DNA of 64,000 nucleotides, from assembly GCA_003209655.1 (NCBI GenBank), contig QCPW01000003.1:124001-188000 (forward strand). The letters are read 5' to 3'. This document shows positions 46,744-56,446 of the stretch, piece by piece. The position numbers were made by a program, and so were the translations under genes. Every line of letters begins with the position of its first letter. Within the stretch, counting starts at the first letter, position 1. Origin of the DNA: Prochlorococcus sp. AG-442-M23. GTDB taxonomy: Bacteria > Cyanobacteriota > Cyanobacteriia > PCC-6307 > Cyanobiaceae. The notes beneath the pieces are model-generated. The model made no database searches and was not told the origin of the DNA. It saw nothing but the letters and a program-made list of their open reading frames with translations.

Positions 46744-47943
46744 CTATATTTTCTTTTCAATTAAATCCAGGGCATTAGCAAGTGGTCTTGCTGTAAGTCC
46801 TTGAATTCCAACTGTCATAAGTATCGTTAGGAATACCAATCCTTGAAGACGACCAGCACCAAGCACACCTGCCTGCTCAAGTCTTATAGAAAAAAGAGAT
46901 GCCACAGCGGCAGTAACTATTCCTCTTGGCGCCAACCAAGCTAAAAATACCCTTTGCTTAATATCTAATTCTCTTCCCATAGTTGCTAGAAATATAGAAA
47001 TTGGACGTACAATTAACATCAACATTAATACACAAACTATACCTCCCCAACCCAAAGGACTTAATTCTCCCCAAGAGACATCAGATGCCAGAAGAGGGAA
47101 AAGAACTGTTATGGCAAGTTGGGCTAATTCGCCAATCAAGTTATCTAATCTTTCTTTATCAATAATTTCTCTTTTACCTACTATAAATCCTGCAGCCACA
47201 GAGGCTGGCAAACCTGATTCAGGTAAAATATATTCACAAATTCCGTACACAAGAAAAATAAAACCTAATGTAACTTGAAGTTCAATTCCAAATGATGCTT
47301 CGTTTTTTATTTTCTTTAAAATTTCAGAAAGCAACCATCCAGAACTTAAACCTATCAAAACTCCTCCACTTAATCTCACCATTAAGGCAATGAAAACCTC
47401 TTTAATCCCATGAAGATCACCTACTATTAATTCTAAAAGTAATAAAGCAAGAACCGCTCCAATAGGTTCAAGAACTAAACCTTCAGCTTTTAAAACATTG
47501 GAAAGCGGAGAGACTAATTTTATTTGATCTACTAAAGGAGAAACTACTGTAGGTCCAGTAGCAAGAACTATCGCACTATATACCCCTGCCACCGACCATG
47601 ATAGTCCCGCTAACCAATGAGCTATAAATATTCCTGCTGATAATGAAATAAATAATCTTATTAAAGAAATTTTTAAAACAGTATTTCTAATATTTCCTTC
47701 AGGCAATTTTAAATTTAACCCACCTTCAAATAAAACCAAACAAACTAAAAGTCCAACAATAGTTTCAAGCCCTTGTCCAAGATCAAGTGGCTCAACCAAA
47801 CTTAAACCAGACCGTCCAATAAATAATCCAGAAAGTAATAAAATTACGACACTTGGAAATCCAGATATTGAAGATATCAGACGAGCGCATGCCCCTGCAA
47901 ATACAGTTATACCCCAAAGTAGTCCAAGCCTTTCAGGCGTCAT
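46744..47943 (-). CDS. CPA1-type cation/proton antiporter (NhaP-like)
   Basis: A 399-residue membrane protein with about 11-12 hydrophobic segments. Motifs of the sodium/proton antiporter family are visible: LVLFEGGLNLKL (residues ~69-80) and ATGPTVVSPLV (~128-138), with the transport aspartate-like region in the core, and AWLAPRGIVTAAVASLF (~332-348) near the C-terminus. It lacks the long cytoplasmic tail of larger NhaP proteins. In a marine cell it probably exports Na+ or K+. Substrate and direction are inference. Confidence 0.88.
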   Translation of the reverse strand: MTPERLGLLWGITVFAGACARLISSISGFPSVVILLLSGLFIGRSGLSLVEPLDLGQGLETIVGLLVCLVLFEGGLNLKLPEGNIRNTVLKISLIRLFISLSAGIFIAHWLAGLSWSVAGVYSAIVLATGPTVVSPLVDQIKLVSPLSNVLKAEGLVLEPIGAVLALLLLELIVGDLHGIKEVFIALMVRLSGGVLIGLSSGWLLSEILKKIKNEASFGIELQVTLGFIFLVYGICEYILPESGLPASVAAGFIVGKREIIDKERLDNLIGELAQLAITVLFPLLASDVSWGELSPLGWGGIVCVLMLMLIVRPISIFLATMGRELDIKQRVFLAWLAPRGIVTAAVASLFSIRLEQAGVLGAGRLQGLVFLTILMTVGIQGLTARPLANALDLIEKKI

Positions 47944-48050
47944 ATAAGTTTCTTTTAAAAAAAAATATTAATTAGTTTGATTAAATCAATAATCTTATTT
48001 TTAGTCCACTATATACAATATTTATTAATTTAAACTAGTTGGAGACTTAA

Positions 48051-48125
48051 GTGAAAAAACTTTTTAAAAGATTAAGAATATCATTAATTAAAGAATTCTC
48101 ATACAGAGGAAAACTTACTAATTAA
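48051..48125 (+). CDS. Possible 24-residue basic peptide
   Basis: A GTG-initiated frame of 24 codons has a good Shine-Dalgarno (GGAG, six bases before the GTG) and a TATACAAT about 30 bases upstream. The product (KKLFKRLRISLIKEFSYRG core) is strongly basic and amphipathic. Its 3' end overlaps the convergent hli gene by 27 bases. Size and overlap make it doubtful, yet the upstream signals are better than chance. Confidence 0.22.
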   Translation: MKKLFKRLRISLIKEFSYRGKLTN

Positions 48126-48281
48126 AGCAAGAATAATCAATATTATTCCTATCCCTATAGTCGCCATTCTTCCATTCCAAATTTCAGCTTGAGGAGTAAA
48201 ACCTCTTTTCCACAAATTAAGCTCGTTCTTATCAACAAACTTTTTTGTTTCATTATGCTGTATTTTGGATTTTTTTTTCAT
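48099..48281 (-). CDS. hli: High-light-inducible protein (Hli/SCP family)
   Basis: A 60-residue single-helix thylakoid protein related to plant light-harvesting proteins. The chlorophyll-binding signature ELNLWKRGF...AEIWNGRMA (residues ~21-42) is followed by the membrane helix (TIGIGIILIILALI). Hli proteins bind chlorophyll and carotenoid and protect photosystems under high light and nutrient stress; many copies in HL Prochlorococcus are common. It lies five bases downstream of tsaD on the same strand, so it may be read from the same transcript. Confidence 0.93.
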   Translation of the reverse strand: MKKKSKIQHNETKKFVDKNELNLWKRGFTPQAEIWNGRMATIGIGIILIILALISKFSSV

Positions 48282-48286
48282 TGATG

Positions 48287-49357
48287 TTAAAAAGGAGGCT
48301 TTTTTTCATAAAGAGTTTTTGCTTTATCAATAGGAAGTCTTCCTGAAATACCCAATTCAAGAGAGCTTTCATGTGCCTTAAATTTCAGTCTAAATAAAGC
48401 AGCGGCCCCAATCATTGCCGCATTATCTGTGCAAAGATTTATGGGGGCTAAATGAACATTAATGGATTTTTTATATGCTTCTCTAATCATCATTTTTCTT
48501 AACGTATCGTTAGCTGCAACTCCTCCCACAACAACAATATTATCTAAACCATTGTCAATTGCGCATTTTATTGTCCTTTCTACCAAGACTTCTGCAACAA
48601 CCCTCTCAAAACTTGCAGCAATATCTGGTATGGGAATCTCATCTCCATTAAGATTTATTTTTTCAACCAATCTTAATACCGCTGTTTTTAAACCACTAAA
48701 AGAAAAATCATATTTCAAAAAACCCCCTTCTTTATCAGAAATCTTGCATTTAGGTAAATTAAATTTTGAGGCATTACCTTTTTTAGCAATTTTCGCAATT
48801 GCAGGACCTCCAGGATAACTTAATCCTAATAATCTTCCTACCTTATCGAAAGCTTCCCCTGCAGCATCATCATAACTTCTACCAAGCCTTTGCATTTCTC
48901 TTCTCTCACCAACTTTAATTAATTCAGTATGTCCACCACTAACAAGTAAAGTTAAGAAAGGGGGTTTAGGATAGTTTTTTGCAAATAATATTGACGAAAG
49001 ATGTCCCTCTAAGTGATGTATACCCAAGAAAGGTTTTGAATATAAAGAACAAAGTGATCTTGCAGTAATAGAGCCAACTCTCAAGCAGCCAACTAATCCC
49101 GGAGTAACAGTTGCAGCAATAAAATCAATTTCTTCAATACTTATTTTTGATTCTTCTAAAGCTTGCTCAAGGACAAAAGGTATTAACTCTAAGTGTTTTC
49201 TTGCTGCAAGTTCAGGTACTACACCTCCCCACTTAGAATGATCTTCGATTTGTGATGCAACAATATTTGAATGTATTTTATAAATATCAGCACTATTAGA
49301 AACCACAGAGACAGACGTCTCATCACAACTTGTTTCAATAGCTAAAACTTTGAGCAT
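48287..49357 (-). CDS. tsaD: tRNA N6-threonylcarbamoyladenosine transferase TsaD
   Basis: Adds threonylcarbamoyl to adenine 37 of tRNAs that read ANN codons. The 356-residue protein has the ASKHA fold start ETSCDETS (residues ~8-15), the metal-binding HLEGHLSS (HxxxH, ~115-122), LLVSGGHTELI, SYDDAAGEAFDKVGRLLGL and the GGVAANDTLR block. It is divergent from psaF with a ~75-base gap. It lies upstream of hli in the minus-strand transcript. Confidence 0.96.
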   Translation of the reverse strand: MLKVLAIETSCDETSVSVVSNSADIYKIHSNIVASQIEDHSKWGGVVPELAARKHLELIPFVLEQALEESKISIEEIDFIAATVTPGLVGCLRVGSITARSLCSLYSKPFLGIHHLEGHLSSILFAKNYPKPPFLTLLVSGGHTELIKVGERREMQRLGRSYDDAAGEAFDKVGRLLGLSYPGGPAIAKIAKKGNASKFNLPKCKISDKEGGFLKYDFSFSGLKTAVLRLVEKINLNGDEIPIPDIAASFERVVAEVLVERTIKCAIDNGLDNIVVVGGVAANDTLRKMMIREAYKKSINVHLAPINLCTDNAAMIGAAALFRLKFKAHESSLELGISGRLPIDKAKTLYEKKPPF

Positions 49358-49433
49358 ATTTTATTCGATACTGTTCTATTTTAGTAATAATTTCTTAAAT
49401 TAAAACATCTAAAGGAATTAAAGATTGCAACTT

Positions 49434-49988
49434 ATGAAATTCTTTTTTTCAATTATAACTTCGGTTTTTCTCTTTCTAGGAATAACCCCACTTGCTCTAG
49501 CTGCTAACGGTCCTGCATTAAATGCAGATAGAGAAAGTACAGAATTTACAGCTTCAGCTCTAACGACATGTTCAGAAAATCCTAAATTTATTGAAAGAGC
49601 GAGTTCTGCTACAAGCCAAAAAGATATCGCAAGATTTGAAAGATATGGCAAAGCAGTTTGTGGTGATGATGGATTGCCTCACTTAATAATAGGCCCACCT
49701 CTTGAACCTTGGGGGGCACTATTAAACAGGGGCCATGAAGGAGACTTACTTATTCCTGGAGTATTATTCATTTACATTGCAGGAATCATAGGATGGTCTG
49801 GGCGAGAGTATTTGATTGAATCTAAAAAAACCAAGAACCCCGCAGACCTTGAAATTATTATTGATTTAGGCTTGGCCAGAAAATGTCTAATTAAAGGTGC
49901 TCAATGGCCTCTCTTAGCTAATAAGCAAGGAAGGAACGGAGATTTAAGAGAAAAAGATAATAATATTACCCTTAACGGCCCAAGATAA
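49434..49988 (+). CDS. psaF: Photosystem I subunit III (PsaF)
   Basis: Docks plastocyanin or cytochrome at photosystem I on the lumenal side. The 184-residue precursor has a signal peptide (about residues 1-23, ending LALAANGPAL), then the mature domain with the conserved CSENPKF and RYGKAVCGDDGLPHLI (two cysteines), a membrane segment (~FLIYIAGIIGWSGR) and a C-terminal cytoplasmic tail. An in-frame TTG at 49425 is less likely than the ATG at 49434. psaJ follows after 30 bases, the standard psaF-psaJ operon. Confidence 0.96.
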   Translation: MKFFFSIITSVFLFLGITPLALAANGPALNADRESTEFTASALTTCSENPKFIERASSATSQKDIARFERYGKAVCGDDGLPHLIIGPPLEPWGALLNRGHEGDLLIPGVLFIYIAGIIGWSGREYLIESKKTKNPADLEIIIDLGLARKCLIKGAQWPLLANKQGRNGDLREKDNNITLNGPR

Positions 49989-50018
49989 AAAATCTTTCCA
50001 CACAAACCTAAAGTTCAA

Positions 50019-50153
50019 ATGTTCAAAATCTTAAACACAAAATTTATCAGATCAGCTCCAGTAGTTGCAGCAGTTTGGTTAAGCATTACTGCAGGAATAA
50101 TTATTGAATTCAATAGATTTTTTCCTGATTTATTATTTCATCCAATGAGCTGA
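50019..50153 (+). CDS. psaJ: Photosystem I subunit IX (PsaJ)
   Basis: A 44-residue single-helix subunit of photosystem I, too short for size-limited gene finding. The sequence begins [20 protein letters not shown] and continues with a hydrophobic helix ([14 protein letters not shown]) and FPDLLFHP, the conserved PsaJ C-terminus. It lies 30 bases after psaF, as in other cyanobacteria. A terminator-like hairpin at 50166-50197 follows. Confidence 0.95.
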   Translation: MFKILNTKFIRSAPVVAAVWLSITAGIIIEFNRFFPDLLFHPMS

Positions 50154-50165
50154 GATTATATATAA

Positions 50166-50197
50166 AAATTTTCAAGACTTAATTATCTTGAAAATTT
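50166..50197. terminator. Perfect 12-bp hairpin shared by convergent psaJ and gmk
   Basis: AAATTTTCAAGA (50166-50177) pairs exactly with TCTTGAAAATTT (50186-50197) around an 8-base loop. It follows psaJ by 12 bases and covers the last codons of gmk on the other strand. The T-rich arms make a plausible bidirectional terminator, though no separate T-tract follows on the plus strand. On the minus strand the gmk coding sequence forms part of the stem. Confidence 0.6.
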
Positions 50198-50726
50198 CCT
50201 TTACTGTCTCATCAACATTATGATTGGTTAAAACAAAATCAAATATATTTGAGGATGCTATTTCATAGTTTGATCTAATAAGTCTTCTATTTATTGCCTC
50301 CTCTTTTTCAGTTCCTCTATTTCTAATTCTTTTTTCTAATTCCTCCTTGCTAGGAGGAAGAAGAAATATTGATAATGATTCTGGGAACTTTTCTTTAATT
50401 TGTTTTGCACCTTCAACTTCAATTTCAAGTAAAACATCAAACCCCTCATTTATCTTTTCATTCACCTTATTTAAGGGGGTTCCATAATAATTTCCTGCGA
50501 ATTGGGCCCATTCAAGAAATTCTTTTTTATCGACCATATCTTTAAACTTATCCTCACTTATAAAATAATAATTCTGACCATCCCTCTCACCCATTCTTGG
50601 ACTCCTTGTTGTCGCTGATACAGAGAGCCAAATATCTCTATCTTTAACTAAAAGTTCCTTGATAACAGTACCTTTCCCAACTCCACTAGGTCCCGTAATA
50701 ATTATTAGTTTTTTTAGATTTTTCAT
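50172..50726 (-). CDS. gmk: Guanylate kinase
   Basis: Phosphorylates GMP to GDP in purine nucleotide metabolism. The 184-residue protein has the P-loop GPSGVGKGTV (residues ~12-21), SVSATTRSPRMGERDGQNY with the GMP-binding residues (~36-54), LEIEVEGAKQIKEKFP and the lid RIRNRGTEKEE. The start MKNLKKL is adopted. It is convergent with psaJ; its last codons form part of a perfect hairpin. Confidence 0.95.
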   Translation of the reverse strand: MKNLKKLIIITGPSGVGKGTVIKELLVKDRDIWLSVSATTRSPRMGERDGQNYYFISEDKFKDMVDKKEFLEWAQFAGNYYGTPLNKVNEKINEGFDVLLEIEVEGAKQIKEKFPESLSIFLLPPSKEELEKRIRNRGTEKEEAINRRLIRSNYEIASSNIFDFVLTNHNVDETVKEIFKIIKS

Positions 50727-50777
50727 ATTAAAATTTTTTACAGTATTATGAGATCTGGTGAATAGTTACTAGAGATA

Positions 50778-52496
50778 ATGCAAAAGGGAGTACCTCAGAT
50801 AATGGATATTACATCTATTAAATCTGTATTGCATGATTTATCAAAAAAAGTTTTACCATCAAGATTTGAAACAGCTCAACAACCTGAACCTAACATAATT
50901 CAATTCTGTTTAAGAGGAATAAAAACTCAAACTTGGATAGAAGTATCTTGGAATAGTGATTCATCACGAATACTAAAAATAAATAAGCCTGAAAAACTTG
51001 GAGCGGAAAGTACTCTCTCCAAACAATTAAAATTCGGATTGAAATATATGGCTCTAGTTACTATTAAGCAAGAAAAATTTGAGAGAGTGATTAAATTTGG
51101 ATTTGCGAAAAAGCCTGGAGATGAAATAACTAAATACTTAGTTTTCGAATTAATGGGTAAACACAGTAATATTTTTTATTTAGACAATAATCAAAAAATA
51201 ATTGCTTTAGGCAAACAAATTAACTCTAATCAATCTAGATTTCGTATCGTTTCTACTGGGGCTATCTATTCAGATCCTCCCAAAAACTTGAAAAAGGAAC
51301 CAAAAGCAAACGAATCTTATGAATCATGGAAAGAGTCTATTTCATCAGTTCCTGAATCACTTAAATACTGCCTAATTAACACATATCAAGGTGTAAGTCC
51401 TATATTAACTAAGCAGCTCGAGACCTTTAGTAACCTCGACACTCTAAAAATAATGAATAAAAATATTGATTTTATAAGTGAACACAACTTAAAAAAGATA
51501 CACAAAAGTTGGAACATATGGATCGAAAGGTTTAATAATAACAAATTTAATTTCTCAATTTTTGACAGTTTTTTTTATTCTGTTTGGTTTTTAAAAAATG
51601 AAACAAGTGATATTAAAGATATTGATCAATTTAATGAAATAGAAAAATATTATGCTTTTTTCTTAAAACAAAAAAAAATTGATGCATTAATAAAAAAAAT
51701 TGATGGAATAATTTTTAAGCAAATAAATATTGAGAAAAAGAATTTTAATTTACAATCTAATCTTTTAATAAACTCAGAAAATTATAAAAAATATAAAGAA
51801 AAGGCTGATAAAATATTTATGATGCATGAAATAAAAAAACAAGATGTTATCAAAGGCCAAAAGCTATATAAAAAGTCAAAAAAGCTAAAAAGAGCACAAA
51901 ATTTAATTAAAGAAAGGATTGATATTTATAAAAACAAACTTGATAGATTAGAGGAATTTAGTACTCTTTTGGATAACTTAAATTCTTTAAAAAAAGAAAA
52001 TCCCACAGTTAAAATTAATCTTCTGGAAGAAATTAAAGATGAAATTTGTCGAGAGTTTAAAGTTAGAATAAAAAATATTAGAGAAAAAAAAAGATACTCA
52101 TCCGGATCTGAGTCTTCACCAATAGAACTAAATACTCCAAAAGGCTTAAAAGTACAAATAGGAAGAAATATGAGGCAAAATGATTTAATAAGTTTTAAGT
52201 TTTCAAAAAAAGGCGATTTATGGTTTCATGCACAAGAATCACCTGGAAGTCATGTTGTTTTAAAGTCTTCTTCTCAAAAACCATCAGATGAAGATATCCA
52301 AATATCAGCAGATCTGGCGGCTTTGTTTAGTAAAGCAAAAATGAATATTAAAGTCCCAATTAGTTTAGTAGACATAAAGGACCTCCAAAAAATAACAAAA
52401 GGAGGACTAGGTTGCGTTTCATTTAATAAAGTAGAAATACTTTGGGGTAATCCTACAAGAGGAGAAGATTATATTAAAAAAAATCTTAAAGCATAA
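50778..52496 (+). CDS. RqcH/NFACT family ribosome quality-control protein
   Basis: A 572-residue protein with an NFACT-N domain (~residues 1-190; ELMGKHSNIFYLD), a central coiled-coil (~280-430), and a C-terminal NFACT-R (DUF814) domain (LWFHAQESPGSHVVLK, ~residues 481-496). The bacterial homologue RqcH adds alanine tails to stalled nascent chains on split 50S subunits. The DR motif used in that reaction may be conserved as E-R in FERVIKF; this comparison is from memory. Two ATGs, 50778 and 50802, are possible starts. Confidence 0.8.
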   Translation: MQKGVPQIMDITSIKSVLHDLSKKVLPSRFETAQQPEPNIIQFCLRGIKTQTWIEVSWNSDSSRILKINKPEKLGAESTLSKQLKFGLKYMALVTIKQEKFERVIKFGFAKKPGDEITKYLVFELMGKHSNIFYLDNNQKIIALGKQINSNQSRFRIVSTGAIYSDPPKNLKKEPKANESYESWKESISSVPESLKYCLINTYQGVSPILTKQLETFSNLDTLKIMNKNIDFISEHNLKKIHKSWNIWIERFNNNKFNFSIFDSFFYSVWFLKNETSDIKDIDQFNEIEKYYAFFLKQKKIDALIKKIDGIIFKQINIEKKNFNLQSNLLINSENYKKYKEKADKIFMMHEIKKQDVIKGQKLYKKSKKLKRAQNLIKERIDIYKNKLDRLEEFSTLLDNLNSLKKENPTVKINLLEEIKDEICREFKVRIKNIREKKRYSSGSESSPIELNTPKGLKVQIGRNMRQNDLISFKFSKKGDLWFHAQESPGSHVVLKSSSQKPSDEDIQISADLAALFSKAKMNIKVPISLVDIKDLQKITKGGLGCVSFNKVEILWGNPTRGEDYIKKNLKA

Positions 52497-52530
52497 ATTT
52501 AGCTTATAATGTAAAAAATTATTTTTTTAA

Positions 52531-52791
52531 ATGTTAGATTTTCTTCTTGGAACTCACGAATTTTTAGGTAATCATAGTTTCCCAGAATTTATTGTAGGGT
52601 ATTTATTTGGAGCAGCATTAATTATTGGAGCTCCGACTGTTTTTTTATTACTTGCTTTCGTTAGTGCTTTGATGAAAACAAATGGCAAGATGGGAGGTTA
52701 TAGAGAATATGAAACATATGGAGAATCTTCTTTAAATGACGCTCCTCCATTTTTATTACCTGATCCGACTAATCCAAAATTAAGTAAATAA
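52531..52791 (+). CDS. Small membrane protein, picocyanobacterial hypothetical
   Basis: An 86-residue protein with a polar start (MLDFLLGTHEFLGNHS), one strong hydrophobic segment (about residues 23-48, IVGYLFGAALIIGAPTVFLL and after) and a soluble, proline-rich C-terminus (PPFLLPDPTNP). I recall similar small proteins in picocyanobacteria but no named function. It lies between rqcH and tatC on the same strand. Confidence 0.6.
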   Translation: MLDFLLGTHEFLGNHSFPEFIVGYLFGAALIIGAPTVFLLLAFVSALMKTNGKMGGYREYETYGESSLNDAPPFLLPDPTNPKLSK

Positions 52792-52878
52792 TTGCATTAA
52801 TGCCAAAAATTAAAATTTTACGTTTTTAAGAAATGATTTAAATTATTATTTATCTAAAACTATAAAATATGTTCACTA

Positions 52879-53637
52879 ATGAAGAGTATAGAGGAGAGTA
52901 ACACCAAAATATCTGAATCGATGAGCTTTACGGATCATTTAGAGGAGCTTAGGCAAAGATTGCTAAATTCTATTTATTCAATATTAATTTCCATTTTTTT
53001 TAGTTTTTTGATAATTAAACCATTAATTTCTTTTTTAGAAATTCCTGCCAGTGATATTCATTTATTACAACTTGCCCCTGGAGAATTTTTATTTGTTGCT
53101 ATTAAAGTAGCAGGTTACAGCGGGATAATCGTTTCAATCCCATATATTTTTTATCAAATAATATTATTTATTTCTCCAGGATTAACCAAAAAAGAAAAAA
53201 GCCTAATTTTACCAGCTGTTTTAGGATCGGGTTTACTATTCTTTCTTGGATTACTTTTTTCCTGGTGGATATTAGTTCCTGCAGCAATAAATTTCTTTAT
53301 AAATTTTGGAGCTGATATAGTTGAGCCCTCATGGTCCATTGAAAGATATTTTGATTTTGTTTTATTATTAATGTCAAGTACCGCTGTAGCGTTTCAATTG
53401 CCTGTTTTGCAATTTATTCTTGGTTCCCTTGGAATTATCACTACAGAAAAAATGATCTCAAATTGGAAAGTCGTAGTAATTGCATCTGCAATATTATCCG
53501 CAGTAATTACACCTTCCACAGATCCTTTAACCATGTCATTACTCTCAATTTCGATAATTTTTTTATTTTTCGTAGGAACTGGGTTAACTTACATATCTGA
53601 AAACCTTAAATCAAAAACTCTTTCATCCTCTCATTAA
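52879..53637 (+). CDS. tatC: Sec-independent protein translocase TatC
   Basis: Core of the twin-arginine export complex that moves folded proteins across plasma and thylakoid membranes. The 252-residue protein has the N-terminal FTDHLEELRQRLLNS (with the conserved LEELR), about six membrane segments, and AVITPSTDPLTM near the C-terminus. Its likely clients include the Rieske protein, encoded by petC nearby, which is exported by the Tat pathway. Its 3' end overlaps the DUF3067 gene by 32 bases. Confidence 0.95.
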   Translation: MKSIEESNTKISESMSFTDHLEELRQRLLNSIYSILISIFFSFLIIKPLISFLEIPASDIHLLQLAPGEFLFVAIKVAGYSGIIVSIPYIFYQIILFISPGLTKKEKSLILPAVLGSGLLFFLGLLFSWWILVPAAINFFINFGADIVEPSWSIERYFDFVLLLMSSTAVAFQLPVLQFILGSLGIITTEKMISNWKVVVIASAILSAVITPSTDPLTMSLLSISIIFLFFVGTGLTYISENLKSKTLSSSH

Positions 53638-53923
53638 TATCAAGTTTTAGGCTTACAGCTCTACCTAATCTTGGTCTTGAATTTACTTTTTTAAGCCATT
53701 CCCTAACCTCATCTGAATAGCCACATCTATTTAATATTTCAATTTTATCTGCAATTGATTTTTTATATTCCAATTCATTTAATGGGAAAGCTTCTTGTCC
53801 TAAAAAGCCCCACATCATTTGAAAATATAAATATTTACCTCTTTTAAAAAGTCTAAAGTCATATTTTTTTCCCCATCGATGTATTAAGTAATGAATAATC
53901 TCATCTACTACTAAAGGTTTCAT
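53606..53923 (-). CDS. DUF3067 family protein
   Basis: A 105-residue soluble protein of the DUF3067 family, found in cyanobacteria and plastids. The signature is WGKKYDFRLFKRGKYLYFQMMW in the first third, followed by a helical part (SYDEVREWLKKVNSRPRLGRA-like). Function unknown. It is convergent with and overlaps tatC by 32 bases at the 3' ends, and its start faces petC across a 123-base promoter region. Confidence 0.75.
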   Translation of the reverse strand: MKPLVVDEIIHYLIHRWGKKYDFRLFKRGKYLYFQMMWGFLGQEAFPLNELEYKKSIADKIEILNRCGYSDEVREWLKKVNSRPRLGRAVSLKLDINERMKEFLI

Positions 53924-54046
53924 AATTTAATAATAAACAAACTCTTCAAAGCCAATACTTTAAATTATTAAAAGTCCTATCTATTTGCAACAGAAACCGT
54001 ACAATCTGATCCATAATAACTTATAAATAACAGCCTTAAGTATCGA

Positions 54047-54583
54047 ATGACTCAATTAAGTTCCAATGAAGTACCCTCTATGGGTCGAAGGCAATTTATG
54101 AATCTTCTTACATTTGGTACGGCAACTGGTGTCGCGTTAGGAGCTTTATATCCCGTAGCTAATTATTTTATGCCACTAAGGGCTGGTGGTGGCGGTGGTG
54201 GGACCTCTGCTAAAGATGAATTAGGTAATCCCGTAACTAAGACAGGCTGGCTAGCAAGTCATCAAGCTGGAGATAGAAGTTTAGTGCAGGGCCTTAAAGG
54301 AGATCCAACTTACTTAATTGTAAACAGTGAGGGTGGTATAGGAGAATTCGGACTAAATGCTATTTGTACCCATCTAGGATGCGTTGTTCCCTGGGATAGC
54401 GGTGCTAATAAATTCATATGTCCTTGTCATGGAAGTCAATATGATACAAATGGGAAAGTAGTAAGAGGACCCGCCCCTTTATCTTTAGCGTTGGCTCATG
54501 TTGATGTAGATGAAGATGCCGTACTTGTTAAACAATGGACAGAAACAGATTTCAGAACCAATGAAAACCCCTGGTGGGCATAA
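54047..54583 (+). CDS. petC: Rieske iron-sulfur protein of cytochrome b6f
   Basis: Transfers electrons from plastoquinol to cytochrome f. The 178-residue protein has a Tat-like twin-arginine start ([12 protein letters not shown], residues ~9-20), one membrane segment (~21-40), a glycine-rich flexible hinge (GGGGGGT) and the 2Fe-2S motifs CTHLGC (~107-112) and CPCHG (~126-130). petA follows after four bases, the usual petC-petA operon. tatC, whose product probably exports it, lies upstream. Confidence 0.97.
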   Translation: MTQLSSNEVPSMGRRQFMNLLTFGTATGVALGALYPVANYFMPLRAGGGGGGTSAKDELGNPVTKTGWLASHQAGDRSLVQGLKGDPTYLIVNSEGGIGEFGLNAICTHLGCVVPWDSGANKFICPCHGSQYDTNGKVVRGPAPLSLALAHVDVDEDAVLVKQWTETDFRTNENPWWA

Positions 54584-54587
54584 GAAA

Positions 54588-55541
54588 ATGACTAATTTTA
54601 AAACCCAAATAATGAAAAAAACAACTTTCTTTCTCTGCACACTTCTTTTAATCTCAAGCATTATCATTTTCCCAAAAACATCTCTTGCTTATCCTTTTTG
54701 GGCTCAGCAAAATTATGAATCACCTAGAGAAGCTACAGGAAAAATAGTCTGTGCAAATTGCCATTTAGCACAAATGCCAACTATTGCAGAAGTACCTCAA
54801 GCTGTTGGTGCTGATAGTGTTTTCAAGGCTGTGGTTAAAATACCTTATAAAAATGATTTAAAGGAAATAGGTGCTGATGGTTCAGAAGTTCCTTTACAAG
54901 TTGGGGCGGTTGTCATGCTTCCTGATGGCTTTAAATTAGCTCCTCAGGAAAGATGGACTGAGGAAATAAAGGAAGAAACTGAAGGTGTCTACTTTACAAA
55001 CTACAGTGAAGAAAAAGATAACATAATCATTGTTGGACCATTACCTGGTGACACTAATAAAGAAATTGTTTTCCCAGTTCTTTCACCTAATCCAGCTACC
55101 AATAAAGAATATCACTACGGAAAGTACTCTTTGCATATAGGAGGGAATAGAGGCAGAGGCCAAGTTTATCCGACTGGAGAAAAGAGTAACAATGTAATCT
55201 TCACTTCTTCTTCTTCAGGTACTATTAATTCAATAGAAACTATTGAAGATGGTAGTTATCAGATTAATATCGAAAATGAGAATGGAGAAATGATTACCGA
55301 GACAGTTCCAGTTGGTCCTAAACTAATTGTTAAAGAACAAGACCAAATAAATGCTGGAGAACCTCTTACAAATGACCCTAATGTAGGAGGTTTTGGACAA
55401 CTTGATGCTGAAGTAGTCCTACAAAGCCCCTATAGAATAATAGGTTTAATAGCATTTTTTATAGGTGTAGGCCTAACTCAAATCCTTTTAGTACTTAAGA
55501 AGAAACAGGTTGAGAAGGTACAAGCTGCAGAGGGTATTTAA
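54588..55541 (+). CDS. petA: Cytochrome f (PetA)
   Basis: The large cytochrome of the b6f complex. The chosen ATG at 54588 gives 317 residues. The frame runs further upstream inside petC, so the 54510 start is rejected. A signal peptide (about residues 9-35, ending SLA-YPF) precedes the mature sequence [10 protein letters not shown]. The haem site CANCH follows, and a C-terminal membrane anchor ([14 protein letters not shown]) closes the protein. The tyrosine at the mature N-terminus acts as the axial haem ligand in this family. Confidence 0.97.
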   Translation: MTNFKTQIMKKTTFFLCTLLLISSIIIFPKTSLAYPFWAQQNYESPREATGKIVCANCHLAQMPTIAEVPQAVGADSVFKAVVKIPYKNDLKEIGADGSEVPLQVGAVVMLPDGFKLAPQERWTEEIKEETEGVYFTNYSEEKDNIIIVGPLPGDTNKEIVFPVLSPNPATNKEYHYGKYSLHIGGNRGRGQVYPTGEKSNNVIFTSSSSGTINSIETIEDGSYQINIENENGEMITETVPVGPKLIVKEQDQINAGEPLTNDPNVGGFGQLDAEVVLQSPYRIIGLIAFFIGVGLTQILLVLKKKQVEKVQAAEGI

Positions 55542-55552
55542 TTATCCTTTAA

Positions 55553-56446
55553 ATGCTTACATATCAAGCCTTTATTCAATCCCCTGGAGACACTTTTTTA
55601 AATTTAGGTTTTCTAACTATAAGATGGTACGGTCTGCTAATTTCTGTTTCTGTATTAATAGGACTTTTAATTTCTAAGAAGCTTGCTAAATCGAGAAATA
55701 TTAATCCTCAATACATAAGCGATATTTTACCTTCTTTAATAATATCTTCCATTATTGGAGCAAGATCTTACTATGTGATTTTTGAATGGAGACAATATAG
55801 TGGTAATAACTTCTTTACTTCTTTTGAACTATTTAATAATGTATTTCAAATACCCTCTTTTCTTGCGATTTGGGAAGGAGGCATAGCAATTCACGGAGGA
55901 TTAATTGGAGGATTCTTATCAATTTTATATTTTTGCAAATCTAAAAAAATACATTTAAAAACCTTTCTAGATGTATTAATTCCCTCAATTATACTTGGGC
56001 AATCAATTGGTAGATGGGGAAATTTCTTCAACAACGAAGCTTTTGGAATACCTACAGATTTGCCTTGGAAGTTATTTATTCCTATACAAAATAGACCATT
56101 AGAATTTATAAATTTTCAGTTTTTTCATCCAACATTTATTTATGAATCATTATGGAATTTTTTAATTTTTCTATTATTGATTATTATTTTTTATAAACAA
56201 AACAAAAACAACTCAGTCAGGCCAGGCTTTATTAGTTGTATTTATTTAATTGGTTATAGTTTTGGAAGATTCTGGATTGAAGGTTTAAGAATTGATCCTT
56301 TATGCATTGGTGCAATTCCCCCATTCTGCGATGGAGGATTAAGAATGGCCCAATTTATTAGTATTTTTTTATTTTCATCTGGATTAATTGGCATATTTTT
56401 TTTAAGATTAAAATCATATAAAGGGAAAAAAAGATCTAATGGATAA
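55553..56446 (+). CDS. lgt: Prolipoprotein diacylglyceryl transferase
   Basis: Attaches diacylglycerol to the lipobox cysteine of exported lipoproteins. The 297-residue protein has about seven membrane segments and the conserved block [16 protein letters not shown] (residues ~146-161), with HGGLIGG earlier. It follows petA by 11 bases and overlaps cobM by eight bases. It is interesting beside psb27, since the Psb27 precursor here has no lipobox for it to act on. Confidence 0.95.
   Translation: MLTYQAFIQSPGDTFLNLGFLTIRWYGLLISVSVLIGLLISKKLAKSRNINPQYISDILPSLIISSIIGARSYYVIFEWRQYSGNNFFTSFELFNNVFQIPSFLAIWEGGIAIHGGLIGGFLSILYFCKSKKIHLKTFLDVLIPSIILGQSIGRWGNFFNNEAFGIPTDLPWKLFIPIQNRPLEFINFQFFHPTFIYESLWNFLIFLLLIIIFYKQNKNNSVRPGFISCIYLIGYSFGRFWIEGLRIDPLCIGAIPPFCDGGLRMAQFISIFLFSSGLIGIFFLRLKSYKGKKRSNG

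Noticed and set aside
47977-47989. TTGATT/AATCAA palindrome in the NhaP upstream region
   Set aside because: Short and AT-rich; no linked promoter or repeated copy recognised.
54510-54587. Extended petA start inside petC
   Set aside because: It lies within the petC reading region in another frame; the ATG at 54588 gives a proper signal peptide.
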